Assembly (NCBI GenBank): GCA_947244325.1
Contig: CAMXJY010000005.1
Coordinates: 1 to 64,000, forward strand
Source: an uncultured Clostridium sp.
GTDB taxonomy: Bacteria; Bacillota; Clostridia; TANB77; CAG-508
Length of the DNA stretch: 64,000 nucleotides
Direction: 5' to 3'
How positions within the stretch are numbered: position 1 is the first letter of the stretch; every line of letters starts with the position of its first letter. This document shows positions 24,363-33,956 of the stretch, piece by piece. Made by a program: the position numbers and the translations under genes. The notes below the pieces were generated by a model. It did not search any database. It was not told where the DNA came from and saw only the letters and a list, made by a program, of their open reading frames with translations.

Positions 24363-25607
24363 TTAGCTTTGCATTTTTTGTTCTAATTCGTTAACTAATT
24401 TCTTAGTTTCCTTTTTATCATATATGAAAAACCATATATTATTATATTTATCTGATACTCCTGGAAGTTGATTACTAATTATATTATCTGTACTAAAATT
24501 AACTGCTGATGAAACATATGGTAATAAATCATCAAGTTCTAAATCTGTTTCTATATTATCAAATACTGTATCTATAATCATTCTAGCCTTAGTTATATTT
24601 TTTAGAGTTAAAGTTTGTTTTACTGTTTCAGTCATAAATGCTCTTTGTGTTCTCATTCTTCCATAATCATTATCTCCATATTCCGCTGGATATGAAGTTC
24701 CGTCATTATTATGTCTAAATCTTAATAATTGTTCTGCTTTTTCACCATCTATTTTTTGCATACCTTTTTTTAAATGAATATGCAAATCTTGTGTTGGATC
24801 ATCATAATCCATATCTATTGGTACATCAAACTCTACTGCTCCTATAACATTTACCATTTCTATTAAAGCACTAGTTTTTACCACAATATAATAATCAATA
24901 TCTATTCCTGTAATTTCTTCTGCTGCTTCAACCGTTTTATTTACACCTTTTGAATATAAAGCATTTATCTTTTGATTTCCTTTTGCTGTATCTTTATTCT
25001 TTCCTACAAAAGTATCTCTTGGTATAGATATCATTGATGCCATTTGATTTTGAGGATTATATGAACATACTATTATAGTATCAGTAAGTCTAGAATCTAA
25101 ATCTTCACTTACACCTAATAATAGTATATTTATTGGTTCAAGATTTTGAATATCTTCTATAGATTGTCCAAGCAAAGTAGCTACAACACCTTGCAATCCG
25201 CCACCATTTTCTTTAACTTTAAAATAAAATAAAACTCCTACAATGATTATAGTTAAAATTAGTAAAGTGAAAATTCTTCCAAAAAATCTTCTTATTGGTC
25301 CTTTTTTCTTCTTTTCTTTTCTTGTATCTTCTCTTACATCTTGCTTAGTATTTTTTATCTTTCTATTTTTGTTACTATCTTCTCTAACACTTTTGTCAAA
25401 CTTTTGTAACCTTCTTCGTTCATCTCTTAGTGTATCTTTATTTCTTGATTGTTTAGATACTCTTCTCTGATTTTCCTTAACTATATCATTTTTAACTTTT
25501 CTATTTTTTACATTAGAATTTCTTTTATTTGCATCTTTTTTTCTCATATTTTGATTATCGATATTTCGTTTTCTGCTACTACTATTACTACCGTTAATTC
25601 TATTCAA
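24363..25607 (-). CDS. LytR-CpsA-Psr family protein
   Basis: A 414-residue wall-polymer ligase type protein. A very basic N-terminal cytoplasmic stretch of about 110 residues (many Arg/Lys/Asn, for example RKEKKKKGPIRRF) precedes one membrane segment (about 112-132). The extracellular LCP domain follows with NILLLGVSED, the Arg motif DSRLTDTIIV and SIPRDTFV, and the LLRFRH motif. LCP enzymes transfer teichoic acids or polysaccharides from lipid carriers to peptidoglycan; substrate unknown here. It lies downstream of CvpA-like and DUF5711 genes on the same strand and may be transcribed with them. Confidence 0.9.
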   Translation of the reverse strand: MNRINGSNSSSRKRNIDNQNMRKKDANKRNSNVKNRKVKNDIVKENQRRVSKQSRNKDTLRDERRRLQKFDKSVREDSNKNRKIKNTKQDVREDTRKEKKKKGPIRRFFGRIFTLLILTIIIVGVLFYFKVKENGGGLQGVVATLLGQSIEDIQNLEPINILLLGVSEDLDSRLTDTIIVCSYNPQNQMASMISIPRDTFVGKNKDTAKGNQKINALYSKGVNKTVEAAEEITGIDIDYYIVVKTSALIEMVNVIGAVEFDVPIDMDYDDPTQDLHIHLKKGMQKIDGEKAEQLLRFRHNNDGTSYPAEYGDNDYGRMRTQRAFMTETVKQTLTLKNITKARMIIDTVFDNIETDLELDDLLPYVSSAVNFSTDNIISNQLPGVSDKYNNIWFFIYDKKETKKLVNELEQKMQS

Positions 25608-25670
25608 TATTTTACTCCTTTGTATAAACGGAAAAAGACAGATTTTTCATATCTGCCTAATCCAAATAGT

Positions 25671-26363
25671 CTATTTTATTAATATATTTAAAATAAAGTT
25701 ATTATTATACATTTTGCTTCCTAATGAAGAATCTTCTATAGCATTAATAACACCCCAAGAACTAATTAATGGCGAAATTACAGAAAGAATTGCAAATATT
25801 GCATATATAACTAAAAATCCCTTTATAACACCATAAATTAATCCTCCAGATTTATTAAACATTCTGATAAATGGTAAGTTTCCTAATAATTCTGCTGCAA
25901 ATCTTATAAATACAAGTAAAAATCTTGATGCCATAAATAGTAAAAACATTGTACCAACTCTTATCATAAAATATGATAATTCTGTTGAAACATATCCTAC
26001 AGCATCTGATTTTGCCTGATTTAATGCATCTGATACAAATGAATTTATTAAATCAACAACACCTTCTGAAAAATTAGATTTTGATGGTTCTAATAACTCT
26101 CCATCTGATAAAGTAGTTCCTTCTAAATTACTTCTAATTGCTGATGCAATTTTTTCATCTATTTGTGTATTTTTTATTATTGAATTTGAAACTGGTTTAT
26201 ATAAAACAAACACAACAAGTAATGATACTATAAATACTAATACTTTAAAAATAACACCTACTAAACCTTTTCTGTAGCCCCAATATGTTGATGAAATTAT
26301 TATAGAAATAATTACTAAATCTACTAAAATACCACCAAATGCAACCCAGTTTATTACTCCCAT
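25671..26363 (-). CDS. CvpA-family membrane protein
   Basis: A 230-residue protein with four to five hydrophobic helices. The first segment VDLVIISIIISSTYWGYRKG and the conserved turn after it are typical of CvpA (colicin V production) proteins. An extracellular loop of about 70 residues lies between helices 2 and 3 (LEGTTLSDGELLEPSK). The C-terminal helix pair contains FNKSGGLIYGVIKGFL, another family hallmark. Function is poorly known, with links to envelope integrity. It starts 9 bases after the stop of the DUF5711 gene with AGGAGG before the ATG, so the two are co-transcribed. Confidence 0.85.
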   Translation of the reverse strand: MGVINWVAFGGILVDLVIISIIISSTYWGYRKGLVGVIFKVLVFIVSLLVVFVLYKPVSNSIIKNTQIDEKIASAIRSNLEGTTLSDGELLEPSKSNFSEGVVDLINSFVSDALNQAKSDAVGYVSTELSYFMIRVGTMFLLFMASRFLLVFIRFAAELLGNLPFIRMFNKSGGLIYGVIKGFLVIYAIFAILSVISPLISSWGVINAIEDSSLGSKMYNNNFILNILIK

Positions 26364-26372
26364 TTTTTCCTC

Positions 26373-27548
26373 CTACAAATCTATTATCTCTATTTTGTTT
26401 TTATATACAACTCCTGCTATACTATCTCCTAAAACTACTCTATTAACTTGTTTACTAGATGTATATTTTTTAATTAGCCACCCCTTAGAGTTTATAATTT
26501 GGACTTCATTTCCTAAATTAAGTGCCATAATATTTGCACTAACACTCATAGCTTTAGGTAAATCACTGTTAAGTATATATAAACTTTCAGCTTTACTATT
26601 TACACCTTTTATTGCAACTTCGTATTCATATGAAAATAAACCAGATGATTGCTTATCTATTATTGCAATTCCATCTTTTAAACTGATATCAACAAACACA
26701 TCATTATTCGTAATATCATATAATCTCTCATTAGAATCTATTGTAACTTTTTGTATATAATTATTAAACATACATACAGCTGTAGTCTTATCTTGATAAT
26801 TTATATTTGTAATTATTTCGCCATTATCAGATTCGTAAGTATAAACTATTGAATTTGAAGAATCTGTTTGTGCTAAATCTGCTGAAATTATTCTTACATA
26901 TGATTTTATAATAGTTCCAGAATAATCTATCTCTCCTATAGCTAAATATTTATTATTTGTTGAAATTGCTGTACAAACAGCATAATTAGTTGGTGAATAT
27001 CTTCTAAATATTTCTTTACCACTTAAATCATAATATAGAACTACTGATTTATAAATAGTATTTTTTAATATAACACTTACATAACCATTTCTATTTACAT
27101 TTACCCTAGAAATACTACCTTCAATTGTTGCTTCCCATAATATATTAGTTCCAGAAATCAAATACATTTTTTGACCATCTTTTTCAGCTAAAATCATATA
27201 TTTCCCATTTGTTTCTACAAGTGGTACAGATATATTTACATCTAACTCGCATGCTAATTTTCCATCAGACGTATATTCTGATAGAACATTTTTACTAAGA
27301 ACAGTTATATATTTGTCATATGCAAATATTGAAGGATTGGTATCTGAATCAATTTCTATTGTATTAACATTTAATTCTGATACTTCTTTTTTTAATATAT
27401 TAGTATCTACAGTATATCTAAATTCTTCATCTGTTGTATATCTTGCAGCAACAAAAATTACTGCTATTCCAACAAAGATAAGAATTAAAATCTTTACAAT
27501 AGAACTTTTAGATTTCGTATTTTTCTCACCTTTCACGCTTCTTATCAC
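26373..27548 (-). CDS. DUF5711-type membrane-anchored beta-propeller-like protein
   Basis: A 391-residue protein: a short basic cytoplasmic start, one membrane segment (about 19-36, ILILIFVGIAVIFVAA), then an extracellular part made only of predicted strands with repeated blocks such as DKYITVLSKNVLSEY, GKYMILAEKDG and NKYLAIGEIDYSG, as in WD/PQQ-like propellers. This matches the uncharacterised DUF5711 family. It heads a minus-strand cluster with the CvpA-like and LCP genes, so an envelope function is likely. No catalytic motif is visible. Confidence 0.75.
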   Translation of the reverse strand: MIRSVKGEKNTKSKSSIVKILILIFVGIAVIFVAARYTTDEEFRYTVDTNILKKEVSELNVNTIEIDSDTNPSIFAYDKYITVLSKNVLSEYTSDGKLACELDVNISVPLVETNGKYMILAEKDGQKMYLISGTNILWEATIEGSISRVNVNRNGYVSVILKNTIYKSVVLYYDLSGKEIFRRYSPTNYAVCTAISTNNKYLAIGEIDYSGTIIKSYVRIISADLAQTDSSNSIVYTYESDNGEIITNINYQDKTTAVCMFNNYIQKVTIDSNERLYDITNNDVFVDISLKDGIAIIDKQSSGLFSYEYEVAIKGVNSKAESLYILNSDLPKAMSVSANIMALNLGNEVQIINSKGWLIKKYTSSKQVNRVVLGDSIAGVVYKNKIEIIDL

Positions 27549-27687
27549 CTATTATTTTTTTTCAGTATAATCATACCAATTAAATAGTTTTTTTGCAAGT
27601 CTAATACTTAAAAATATTGACAAATTATACTTGTGAGATTATAATTAGTGTGTTGTTATTTTTATTTATTAATAGTAACTTCAATTT

Positions 27688-27764
27688 GCAACAGTAGCTT
27701 AGCTGGATAGAGCACTCGGCTACGAACCGAGAGGTCGGGGATTCGAATTCCTCCTGTTGCACCA
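27688..27764 (+). tRNA. tRNA-Arg(ACG)
   Basis: A complete cloverleaf with acceptor stem GCAACAG/CTGTTGC, anticodon loop CTACGAA on a CTCGG/CCGAG stem, a normal T-arm and an encoded CCA. Confidence 0.95.
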
Positions 27765-27797
27765 GTCCTCAATTTTATTGAGGGCTTTTATTTTTAT
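27765..27797 (+). terminator. terminator of tRNA-Arg(ACG)
   Basis: CCTCAAT pairs with ATTGAGG; a T-rich tract follows. Confidence 0.6.
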
Positions 27798-27907
27798 AAT
27801 TATAAATTTAAGTAAATTCTACTAAAAATAAATTTATTATTTTATGATTTTTATCATATTTTTATTGACAAATCCTCTATAGTGTGTTATTATAGATATT
27901 GTCTTAT

Positions 27908-27984
<77 letters not shown>

Positions 27985-28012
27985 AAACTCTTCTAAAAAG
28001 AAGAGTTTTATA
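27985..28012 (+). terminator. hairpin behind tRNA-Arg(TCT)
   Basis: AAAACTCTTCT pairs with AGAAGAGTTTT. The following tRNA begins only six bases later, so read-through is possible. Confidence 0.55.
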
Positions 28013-28017
28013 TATAA

Positions 28018-28093
28018 CGAGGTGTAGCGCAGTTGGTAGCGCGCGTGGTTTGGGACCATGAGGTCGCAGGTTCGATCCCTGTCACCTCGACCA
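28018..28093 (+). tRNA. tRNA-Pro(TGG)
   Basis: Acceptor stem CGAGGTG/CACCTCG, anticodon loop TTTGGGA, encoded CCA; all arms pair. Confidence 0.95.
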
Positions 28094-28095
28094 TA

Positions 28096-28132
28096 AAAAG
28101 TGCTTTAACCTAGTAGTTAAAGCACTTTTTAT
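28096..28132 (+). terminator. terminator of tRNA-Pro
   Basis: AAAAAGTGCTTTAAC and GTTAAAGCACTTTTT form a near-perfect 13-15 bp stem with a terminal T-run. Confidence 0.8.
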
Positions 28133-28146
28133 TATTCCCAAATTGT

Positions 28147-28222
28147 TCAATTGTAACTTACTCACATAGAGCACTCGACTACGAACCGAAAGGTCACACG
28201 TTCGATTCTCTTCTGTCACACC
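28147..28222 (+). pseudogene. degenerate tRNA-Arg(ACG)-like sequence
   Basis: Follows the tRNA-Arg(ACG) at 27688 base for base in the middle (ATAGAGCACTCG and CTACGAACCGA with one change each side), but the D-loop has lost its GG, the anticodon stem keeps three of five pairs, and the T-stem and acceptor stem do not pair. It lies directly before the ribosome binding site of the Sua5-type gene. It is read as a decayed duplicate tRNA; a retained role in the mRNA leader is possible but unproven. Confidence 0.6.
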
Positions 28223-28243
28223 TTTAAAAGAAAAGGTGATAGT

Positions 28244-28849
28244 ATGAAAAGATATACTCAAAACGAAACAAATGAACTAGCAAATATATTAAAAAATGAT
28301 GGTGTAATTTGTGTCCCTACTGATACAGTATATGGCATTTGTGCACGTATGGATTCTGAAAATGCTCGTAATAAACTTGCAGTTGTTAAAAACAGACCTA
28401 TTTCTAAATCTATTGCAATAATGTGTGCAAACGAAAAACAAATTAAAGAAATTGGTATAGTAAATGAAAAAACAGAAAAATTAATTCATGCTTTTATGCC
28501 TGGACCTATTACTTTAATTTTATTAAAAGGACCAAATCTACCAAAATACATTAATGTTGGTAGTACAGAAGTTGGTGTAAGAATGGCAACTTCAAAAGCT
28601 TTAGAAGATTTAATTGAAAAAACCGGATGTCCAATTTTTATGACAAGTGCTAATCAAAGTGGAACATCTACATGTGCTACTTTAGATGATATAGAAAAAT
28701 CATGTCCTACTTTAGATGGAATAATGGAAGGCGATGTATCTTTTGGTAGAGAAAGTACAATAGTAGATTGTACTTCTGAAAACTTTAAAATTTTAAGAGA
28801 CGGTCCAATTACAATGGAACAAATCATGGATGTTTTAAATAATAAATAG
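28244..28849 (+). CDS. L-threonylcarbamoyladenylate synthase (Sua5/YwlC/YrdC)
   Basis: A 201-residue enzyme that makes threonylcarbamoyl-AMP from Thr, bicarbonate and ATP, the first step of t6A formation at position 37 of ANN-decoding tRNAs. Family motifs in order: CVPTDTVYGI (about 22-31), the KNRPISKSIAIM loop (48-59), GPITLIL, GVRMATS and MTSANQSG. It corresponds to the short YrdC-domain form without the Sua5 tail. An AAAAGGTGA site precedes the ATG. It follows a tRNA cluster directly, and its leader contains the decayed tRNA-Arg. Confidence 0.9.
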   Translation: MKRYTQNETNELANILKNDGVICVPTDTVYGICARMDSENARNKLAVVKNRPISKSIAIMCANEKQIKEIGIVNEKTEKLIHAFMPGPITLILLKGPNLPKYINVGSTEVGVRMATSKALEDLIEKTGCPIFMTSANQSGTSTCATLDDIEKSCPTLDGIMEGDVSFGRESTIVDCTSENFKILRDGPITMEQIMDVLNNK

Positions 28850-28868
28850 TTTAAGCGACTACTCATAT

Positions 28869-28909
28869 AAAAATCACAGGTATAATAAAGTAAACCTGTG
28901 ATTTTTTGT
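28869..28909 (+). terminator. terminator of the YwlC-type gene
   Basis: AAATCACAGGT pairs with ACCTGTGATTT; T-run follows. Confidence 0.75.
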
Positions 28910-28920
28910 TTAATATTAGC

Positions 28921-28957
28921 AAAAAAATCCTTTCAGAAAATTCTGAAAGGATTTTTA
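28921..28957 (-). terminator. terminator of the giant surface-protein gene
   Basis: AAATCCTTTCAGA pairs with TCTGAAAGGATTT, with a run of seven T on the minus strand. Confidence 0.75.
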
Positions 28958-28963
28958 TTTTTT

Positions 28964-31900
28964 CTATTTTACGCCTATAAACATTAATTTAATTCCTGCT
29001 AAATCTGATATAGATATTTTTCCATCTCCATTTATATCAGCTGCCATTAAATTAATTCCTGTTAATTCTTCTTTTTCAATATAATGTAATTTTAATTTCG
29101 CAATATCTGTTGTTGATATTTTTCCATCTCCATTAACATCACCTATTACTACTAAGTTAAATTCTAATGTATCTGCTGTTAATGTCATTCCTGTTCCAAC
29201 ACAATCATCTTCTCCTAAAGTATTTCCATCTTTATCTTTAATAACGATTTCTCTATTGCATACTACATTATTTTTAAATTCTCTAACTGTTGTATTTGGT
29301 TCTATTTTTGATATGAATTCTTCACTTATTACATATTTTGTAGAATTTATACTTGCTTTATTATCTCCACCTGATATTATTCTATTGATAAATTCTGTAT
29401 ATGGTGTTTTATCTTCATCTCTTAATTTATTATAGCTTTCTATTACTGCATTTTTTTCTTCTTTATTTGCTTCTTTATCATTTAATTCTTCTTCTGTTGC
29501 TTTTGCTTGATAATCTTCTATTATTTTTATTGCTTCTGCTTTTATTTTTGCATATTGTTCTTCTGGAGTTATAATCCAATCTACTACTGCCACTGCTGTT
29601 CCTTTATTTCCTAAATCATCCTCAAATTCAAATGTAAATTCTCCATTTTCTGTAAATGTATACGTGTCTTTTCCACTATTATTTGTTATTGTTATTTTTT
29701 CACTAGCATTTACTAATTTTGCTACAACACTTTCTGTTGTTTCAGATTTTGTACTATACTCTATTTCTGCTGTTGGTGGTGTTATATCTATCCAATCAAC
29801 TGTAACTGTATATCTACCAACATTTCCATATTCATCCATATATTCAAAATCAAAGCTTCCACTGTCTGTAAATGTATATACATTACTTCCACCATTGTTC
29901 ATAATTCTATATCCATCTTCAATAGTAACTGTTGCTGTTACATGTTGAGTTGTTGGTTCAGTAATATCATATGAAACATTTATTTCTGGTACTCTATTAA
30001 TCCAAGATACATTTACTGTCTTAGTTCCTCTGTTTCCAGCAAGGTCTTCAAATTCAAATGTAAACTCACCATTTCTCTCAAATGTATATGTATCTTTTCC
30101 ATCATTATTTATAATTGTTACTTCTTCACTTGGTTTTAATGTTGCAACAACTGGTTTATCTGTTAAATCAATTGTACTAAATTCAACTTCAGCTGTTGGA
30201 GCTACTTTATCTATCCAATTAACTTCAATAAGCAATGTTCCAATATTTCCTAAGGAATCAGCAAATTCTAATTCTAAAGAATCATTCTCACTAAATGTAA
30301 GTGTATGACTTCCATCAACATTAGTTATTATTTCTACTCCCTCATTTAATATTGTTACTTCTTTATCAAATGATATACTTGCAACAACGTCATCATTTGT
30401 CATTTCAGTAGTACTATAAACTACTGTTCCAACAGGTGCAGTTTTATCTATCCAATCAACTACTGCAGTTGCACTACCTTGGTTTCCATCATCATCTACA
30501 AATTCAAATGTAAATTCTCCATTTTCTGTAAATGTATATGTTTCTTTTCCATCATTGTTTGTTACTGTAATATGTCTACTTATATTTATTAGTTTCGCTT
30601 CAACATCTTTATTAGTTACTGATGTTGTGCTATAACGTATGTCTGCTGTTGGATACTCTAATTGAGTTGTATCTTCATAAAATTGAAGTTCTGATACTGA
30701 AACAAAAGGCTCCAAACATGATGGTATAGCAGCAAAACGTACTTTTACGTATAACGCTTTTTTTATCTCTTCATTTTCTAATTTTATTTCTTTAGTTGAT
30801 GTATTATTAGCTAAACCACTTGCAGTTTTTATTTTTTCGAAATTTTGTCCATCCATACTTATATAAATTTCTACTGTACTTGCATTTGGTTGCCCCCAAC
30901 CTGATTGACCTTTATATCCTGATTGACCTGGAGTATAATCCACTCTAGATATATATCTTGCTTCATCTAATTTAATAGTTATTTCTGCTGGACGGTAACT
31001 TCCAAATAAATTAGGTGCAGAATACCAATATGTTGATTTATTTCCATCAATAATATTATCTTTATTTCCACCACCGTGTTGAGTTACTCCTGTAACTGTT
31101 AGATATTTATTTGGAATATATTTATATTTTTCATCTTGATTTGCTGTAAATTTAAGTGTTTTATAATCACTAGTTACTTGTGTTCCATTTGCTTTTACTC
31201 TTACATAAACAGTTTCTTCTCCATCAAAAAATGGTTTTTCTGAAAATGATTGCCATTCTCCATCTAAATCTAATGTCCATTCCATTTTATCTGTTGTGTT
31301 AGTTATAAAGTTTTCTAAATCATTTACTGTAACATTTGATGGCACTGTAGCTTTTGTAATATTTATTGTAAAAATATTTTGTTCAGAATAATCTACTCCA
31401 ACTATATGAACTTTTATATTATCATTTTCATTAATTCTTGCAATTTCTTCAGTTGTTAATTGATGTTCAGCATCTCCTGTATCAGTCCAAGTATTTCCAC
31501 CATCTAAGCTATAGTCCCAATGCACTTCTGCACTTTGAAGCATAGATGATAAAATAATTTTTCCTGCTTTTTCTCCATCAAAAGAAAATTTTGCAATATC
31601 CGCATCTGTTTCACCTAAAATAACATTTGCTACAACTGCTATTTCTTTAGCTTGAGCAGATTGCGCTGATGTAGCTTTTGTTGCTGCTTTTAATGCTTCT
31701 TCTCTTTCCATTAATAATTGTGCTTTTCCTGCAGCTGATGTGATTTTTGGAGATATTCTTTTTAAAAGGTCATACATTGGTAATGGATGAAATTTTAAAG
31801 CGTCTTCTATTCTTCTTGTTAATTCTAAATAATCTTCTTCTGTTTTAGTTGAATCATTCAAATATAAATCAACTAATCCAATCCATGCATCATAATTTAT

Positions 31901-33667
31901 TATTTCTTCTTTTAAAGTATCTTCATAAACTTGTTCTAATTTAACTTGATCATATTTATATACATCTTTTAATAGCATAATTAACTCTGCTTGCTCATAT
32001 TTGTTATATTCATTTTGAGCTTCTTGTGCAAGGAAAATATATGAAGCTGGTTGTAATGTATTAGTCCAAGTTGCACCAGAATTTCCCCAACCATTTGGCA
32101 TACGATTATTTAGCTTTTCAGCTCTTCCTGTTCTAGCCCATCCTGTAGGATAAGCACTATTACTTAATTGCCATGCACCTCTACCAGCTCCATCAAGATA
32201 ATAATAAGTAATTGCTGCATGTTTTGGCTGACTTACAACAGTTGATGGTACACCATAAGAGCCCCATATATTAGATGTTGTTTTTGATATCGCACCACAT
32301 ACTCCACCTTCTTCAAATACTATCCAAAGTTTTGGTTTTCCTTTTTGATATGTAATATTATAATCTGATAAAGAATATTTTTCATTCCAACTAGCATAGT
32401 TTTCTTGTGAATAATATATATCTTTTCCATAGCTATAATCAAAAGTATATTCAATGTATGTATATCCATCCATTGCATTTTTATTTGGTTTTTCTGCTTT
32501 TGTCTTTCTTACATGATCATTTAACCATTTTATTTCTTCATCATCAATTATGTTATTCATAATCCAACGCATTTCTTCAACAGTTAAATTTTCAAAAAGT
32601 TTATTACTATATAATTTACCTGCTGCATATAAATCTTTATATATTTGATAACGAGTAACAGCATCTGAATACTGTCCTCCACCAGCCCATAATCCAACTG
32701 AAGCAGAATGTGTAAGTGATAATGATAACATCATTCTTAAGTATAAATCACTATAAACTGTACCTAATGCAGTTGTCTCATTATTTTGTAAATCTTCTTT
32801 ATAAGTATTATATAACCTACTTAAAACATTTAATGCATTAGTATATGAACCATCTGGTCTTCCACCTACTGTCCATAATCTCAAAGCCTTTACGTCATTA
32901 AAAAACCAATCAAACATTTCTTTATTTTGCTCACTGGCTTCTACAAATTTTCGTAATTGATATTGTCCTATATGATTAACTAAATCTCTTTGCAATAATA
33001 ATAATTCTATATCTTCAGTTACTTTACCACCTTTATATTTTTCTTTTATTATTTCATCATATTCAGAAACAGACATAGTTACATTATCATTGTATGTTTC
33101 TTTAACAATTTTAGCATCTGCCCATACAGAATGGTCTTGACCGTTAGCTCCATTATCATATGCATATAATTTTAAATAATTAGCATCTTTTATATCTATT
33201 TTTACATATTTTGCGTTATCTCCACTCTTCATAGCAACAGGCTCTTCTTCTGTTCTTAAATTCCATTCTTCTCCATCTATTGATGTATAAATATAGAATT
33301 TAACACCATTTCCCTTGTTTCCAGAAGATGTGTTAACACCATAATATGTAATAAAATACGCATAATCTTTATAATCTCTTAAATCATATTCTACTGTAGA
33401 TGTAGCATGTGCCCAAATTCCTTTATCAAAAGTAGTTGCAGCACCATTAAGAGTTAAAGTTATTGCTGAGTTATCACTAGTTTTATCAAAATTAATAGTT
33501 CCCCACCCAGTATTAGCTGCTTTATAAGCAATATCAGATAAATATATAACCTCATTATCTGTTGTTGCCATAGCATTATTTGAAAATAATAATATTGAGG
33601 TAAAACATATTAGTAACATAATTATAATTTTCTTTAGGCACTTTAATTGATAATTATTTTCTTTCAT
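28964..33667 (-). CDS. large multidomain surface protein with dockerin (1567 residues)
   Basis: Start ATG 33667 behind AAAGGAG. A signal peptide (ending near NNAMA) is followed by an NPCBM-type carbohydrate-binding domain (YLSDIAY, GIWAHATST, DANYLKLYA), then a long helical part with a transglutaminase-like site (VCGAIS with Cys near 457, QPKHAA with His). A linking beta module, one F5/8 type C (discoidin) domain (DGNKSTYWYS), five Ig-like repeats of about 75 residues ending in DWIDKT-like words, a helical spacer, and a C-terminal dockerin pair (GDVNGDGKIS and DINGDGKIS) follow. No LPXTG. Secreted; binding to glycans and to a cohesin partner is inferred. It is the paralogue of the gene at 33957. 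Confidence 0.85.
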   Translation of the reverse strand: MKENNYQLKCLKKIIIMLLICFTSILLFSNNAMATTDNEVIYLSDIAYKAANTGWGTINFDKTSDNSAITLTLNGAATTFDKGIWAHATSTVEYDLRDYKDYAYFITYYGVNTSSGNKGNGVKFYIYTSIDGEEWNLRTEEEPVAMKSGDNAKYVKIDIKDANYLKLYAYDNGANGQDHSVWADAKIVKETYNDNVTMSVSEYDEIIKEKYKGGKVTEDIELLLLQRDLVNHIGQYQLRKFVEASEQNKEMFDWFFNDVKALRLWTVGGRPDGSYTNALNVLSRLYNTYKEDLQNNETTALGTVYSDLYLRMMLSLSLTHSASVGLWAGGGQYSDAVTRYQIYKDLYAAGKLYSNKLFENLTVEEMRWIMNNIIDDEEIKWLNDHVRKTKAEKPNKNAMDGYTYIEYTFDYSYGKDIYYSQENYASWNEKYSLSDYNITYQKGKPKLWIVFEEGGVCGAISKTTSNIWGSYGVPSTVVSQPKHAAITYYYLDGAGRGAWQLSNSAYPTGWARTGRAEKLNNRMPNGWGNSGATWTNTLQPASYIFLAQEAQNEYNKYEQAELIMLLKDVYKYDQVKLEQVYEDTLKEEIINYDAWIGLVDLYLNDSTKTEEDYLELTRRIEDALKFHPLPMYDLLKRISPKITSAAGKAQLLMEREEALKAATKATSAQSAQAKEIAVVANVILGETDADIAKFSFDGEKAGKIILSSMLQSAEVHWDYSLDGGNTWTDTGDAEHQLTTEEIARINENDNIKVHIVGVDYSEQNIFTINITKATVPSNVTVNDLENFITNTTDKMEWTLDLDGEWQSFSEKPFFDGEETVYVRVKANGTQVTSDYKTLKFTANQDEKYKYIPNKYLTVTGVTQHGGGNKDNIIDGNKSTYWYSAPNLFGSYRPAEITIKLDEARYISRVDYTPGQSGYKGQSGWGQPNASTVEIYISMDGQNFEKIKTASGLANNTSTKEIKLENEEIKKALYVKVRFAAIPSCLEPFVSVSELQFYEDTTQLEYPTADIRYSTTSVTNKDVEAKLINISRHITVTNNDGKETYTFTENGEFTFEFVDDDGNQGSATAVVDWIDKTAPVGTVVYSTTEMTNDDVVASISFDKEVTILNEGVEIITNVDGSHTLTFSENDSLELEFADSLGNIGTLLIEVNWIDKVAPTAEVEFSTIDLTDKPVVATLKPSEEVTIINNDGKDTYTFERNGEFTFEFEDLAGNRGTKTVNVSWINRVPEINVSYDITEPTTQHVTATVTIEDGYRIMNNGGSNVYTFTDSGSFDFEYMDEYGNVGRYTVTVDWIDITPPTAEIEYSTKSETTESVVAKLVNASEKITITNNSGKDTYTFTENGEFTFEFEDDLGNKGTAVAVVDWIITPEEQYAKIKAEAIKIIEDYQAKATEEELNDKEANKEEKNAVIESYNKLRDEDKTPYTEFINRIISGGDNKASINSTKYVISEEFISKIEPNTTVREFKNNVVCNREIVIKDKDGNTLGEDDCVGTGMTLTADTLEFNLVVIGDVNGDGKISTTDIAKLKLHYIEKEELTGINLMAADINGDGKISISDLAGIKLMFIGVK

Positions 33668-33710
33668 ATTTTTTATTTCTCCTTTCAACAAGAAAGCTAA
33701 AATATTCAGC

Positions 33711-33765
33711 TTCCGTTTACATAACGCTCAGTTTAATTATATCATTTCATCAAGAGCTTTGTCAA
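33711..33765 (-). promoter_or_regulatory. promoter and leader motif of the 1567-residue protein gene
   Basis: On the minus strand TTGACA (33765-33760), an 18-base spacer and TATAAT (33741-33736), then GTTATGTAAACGGAA (33725-33711). The last motif and an upstream stretch ATGCATAAAAGTAACA recur at the paralogue. The remaining 33692-33956 holds a terminator only. Confidence 0.75.
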
Positions 33766-33880
33766 CGTTTTCCAGCATTATTAGTTTATTACATTTCTGT
33801 TACTTTTATGCATGTCTATATATAAATTTACATAATTTGACTTTATTTGAAAATTTTATAATAATACAATATATTATCAT

Positions 33881-33919
33881 AAAAAATGAGATTTGAGTTT
33901 TTATTCAAATCTCATTTTC
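33881..33919. terminator. hairpin behind the 2613-residue protein gene
   Basis: AAATGAGATTTGA pairs with TCAAATCTCATTT, with T/A runs on both sides. Confidence 0.7.
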
Positions 33920-33956
33920 TATTAGCATTACGAGTAAAACTATACTCATTAATTCT

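Noticed and set aside
28147..28222. A fourth functional tRNA (Arg, ACG) after tRNA-Pro
   Set aside because: D-loop GG, T-stem, acceptor stem and part of the anticodon stem do not pair, so it is listed as a degenerate copy.
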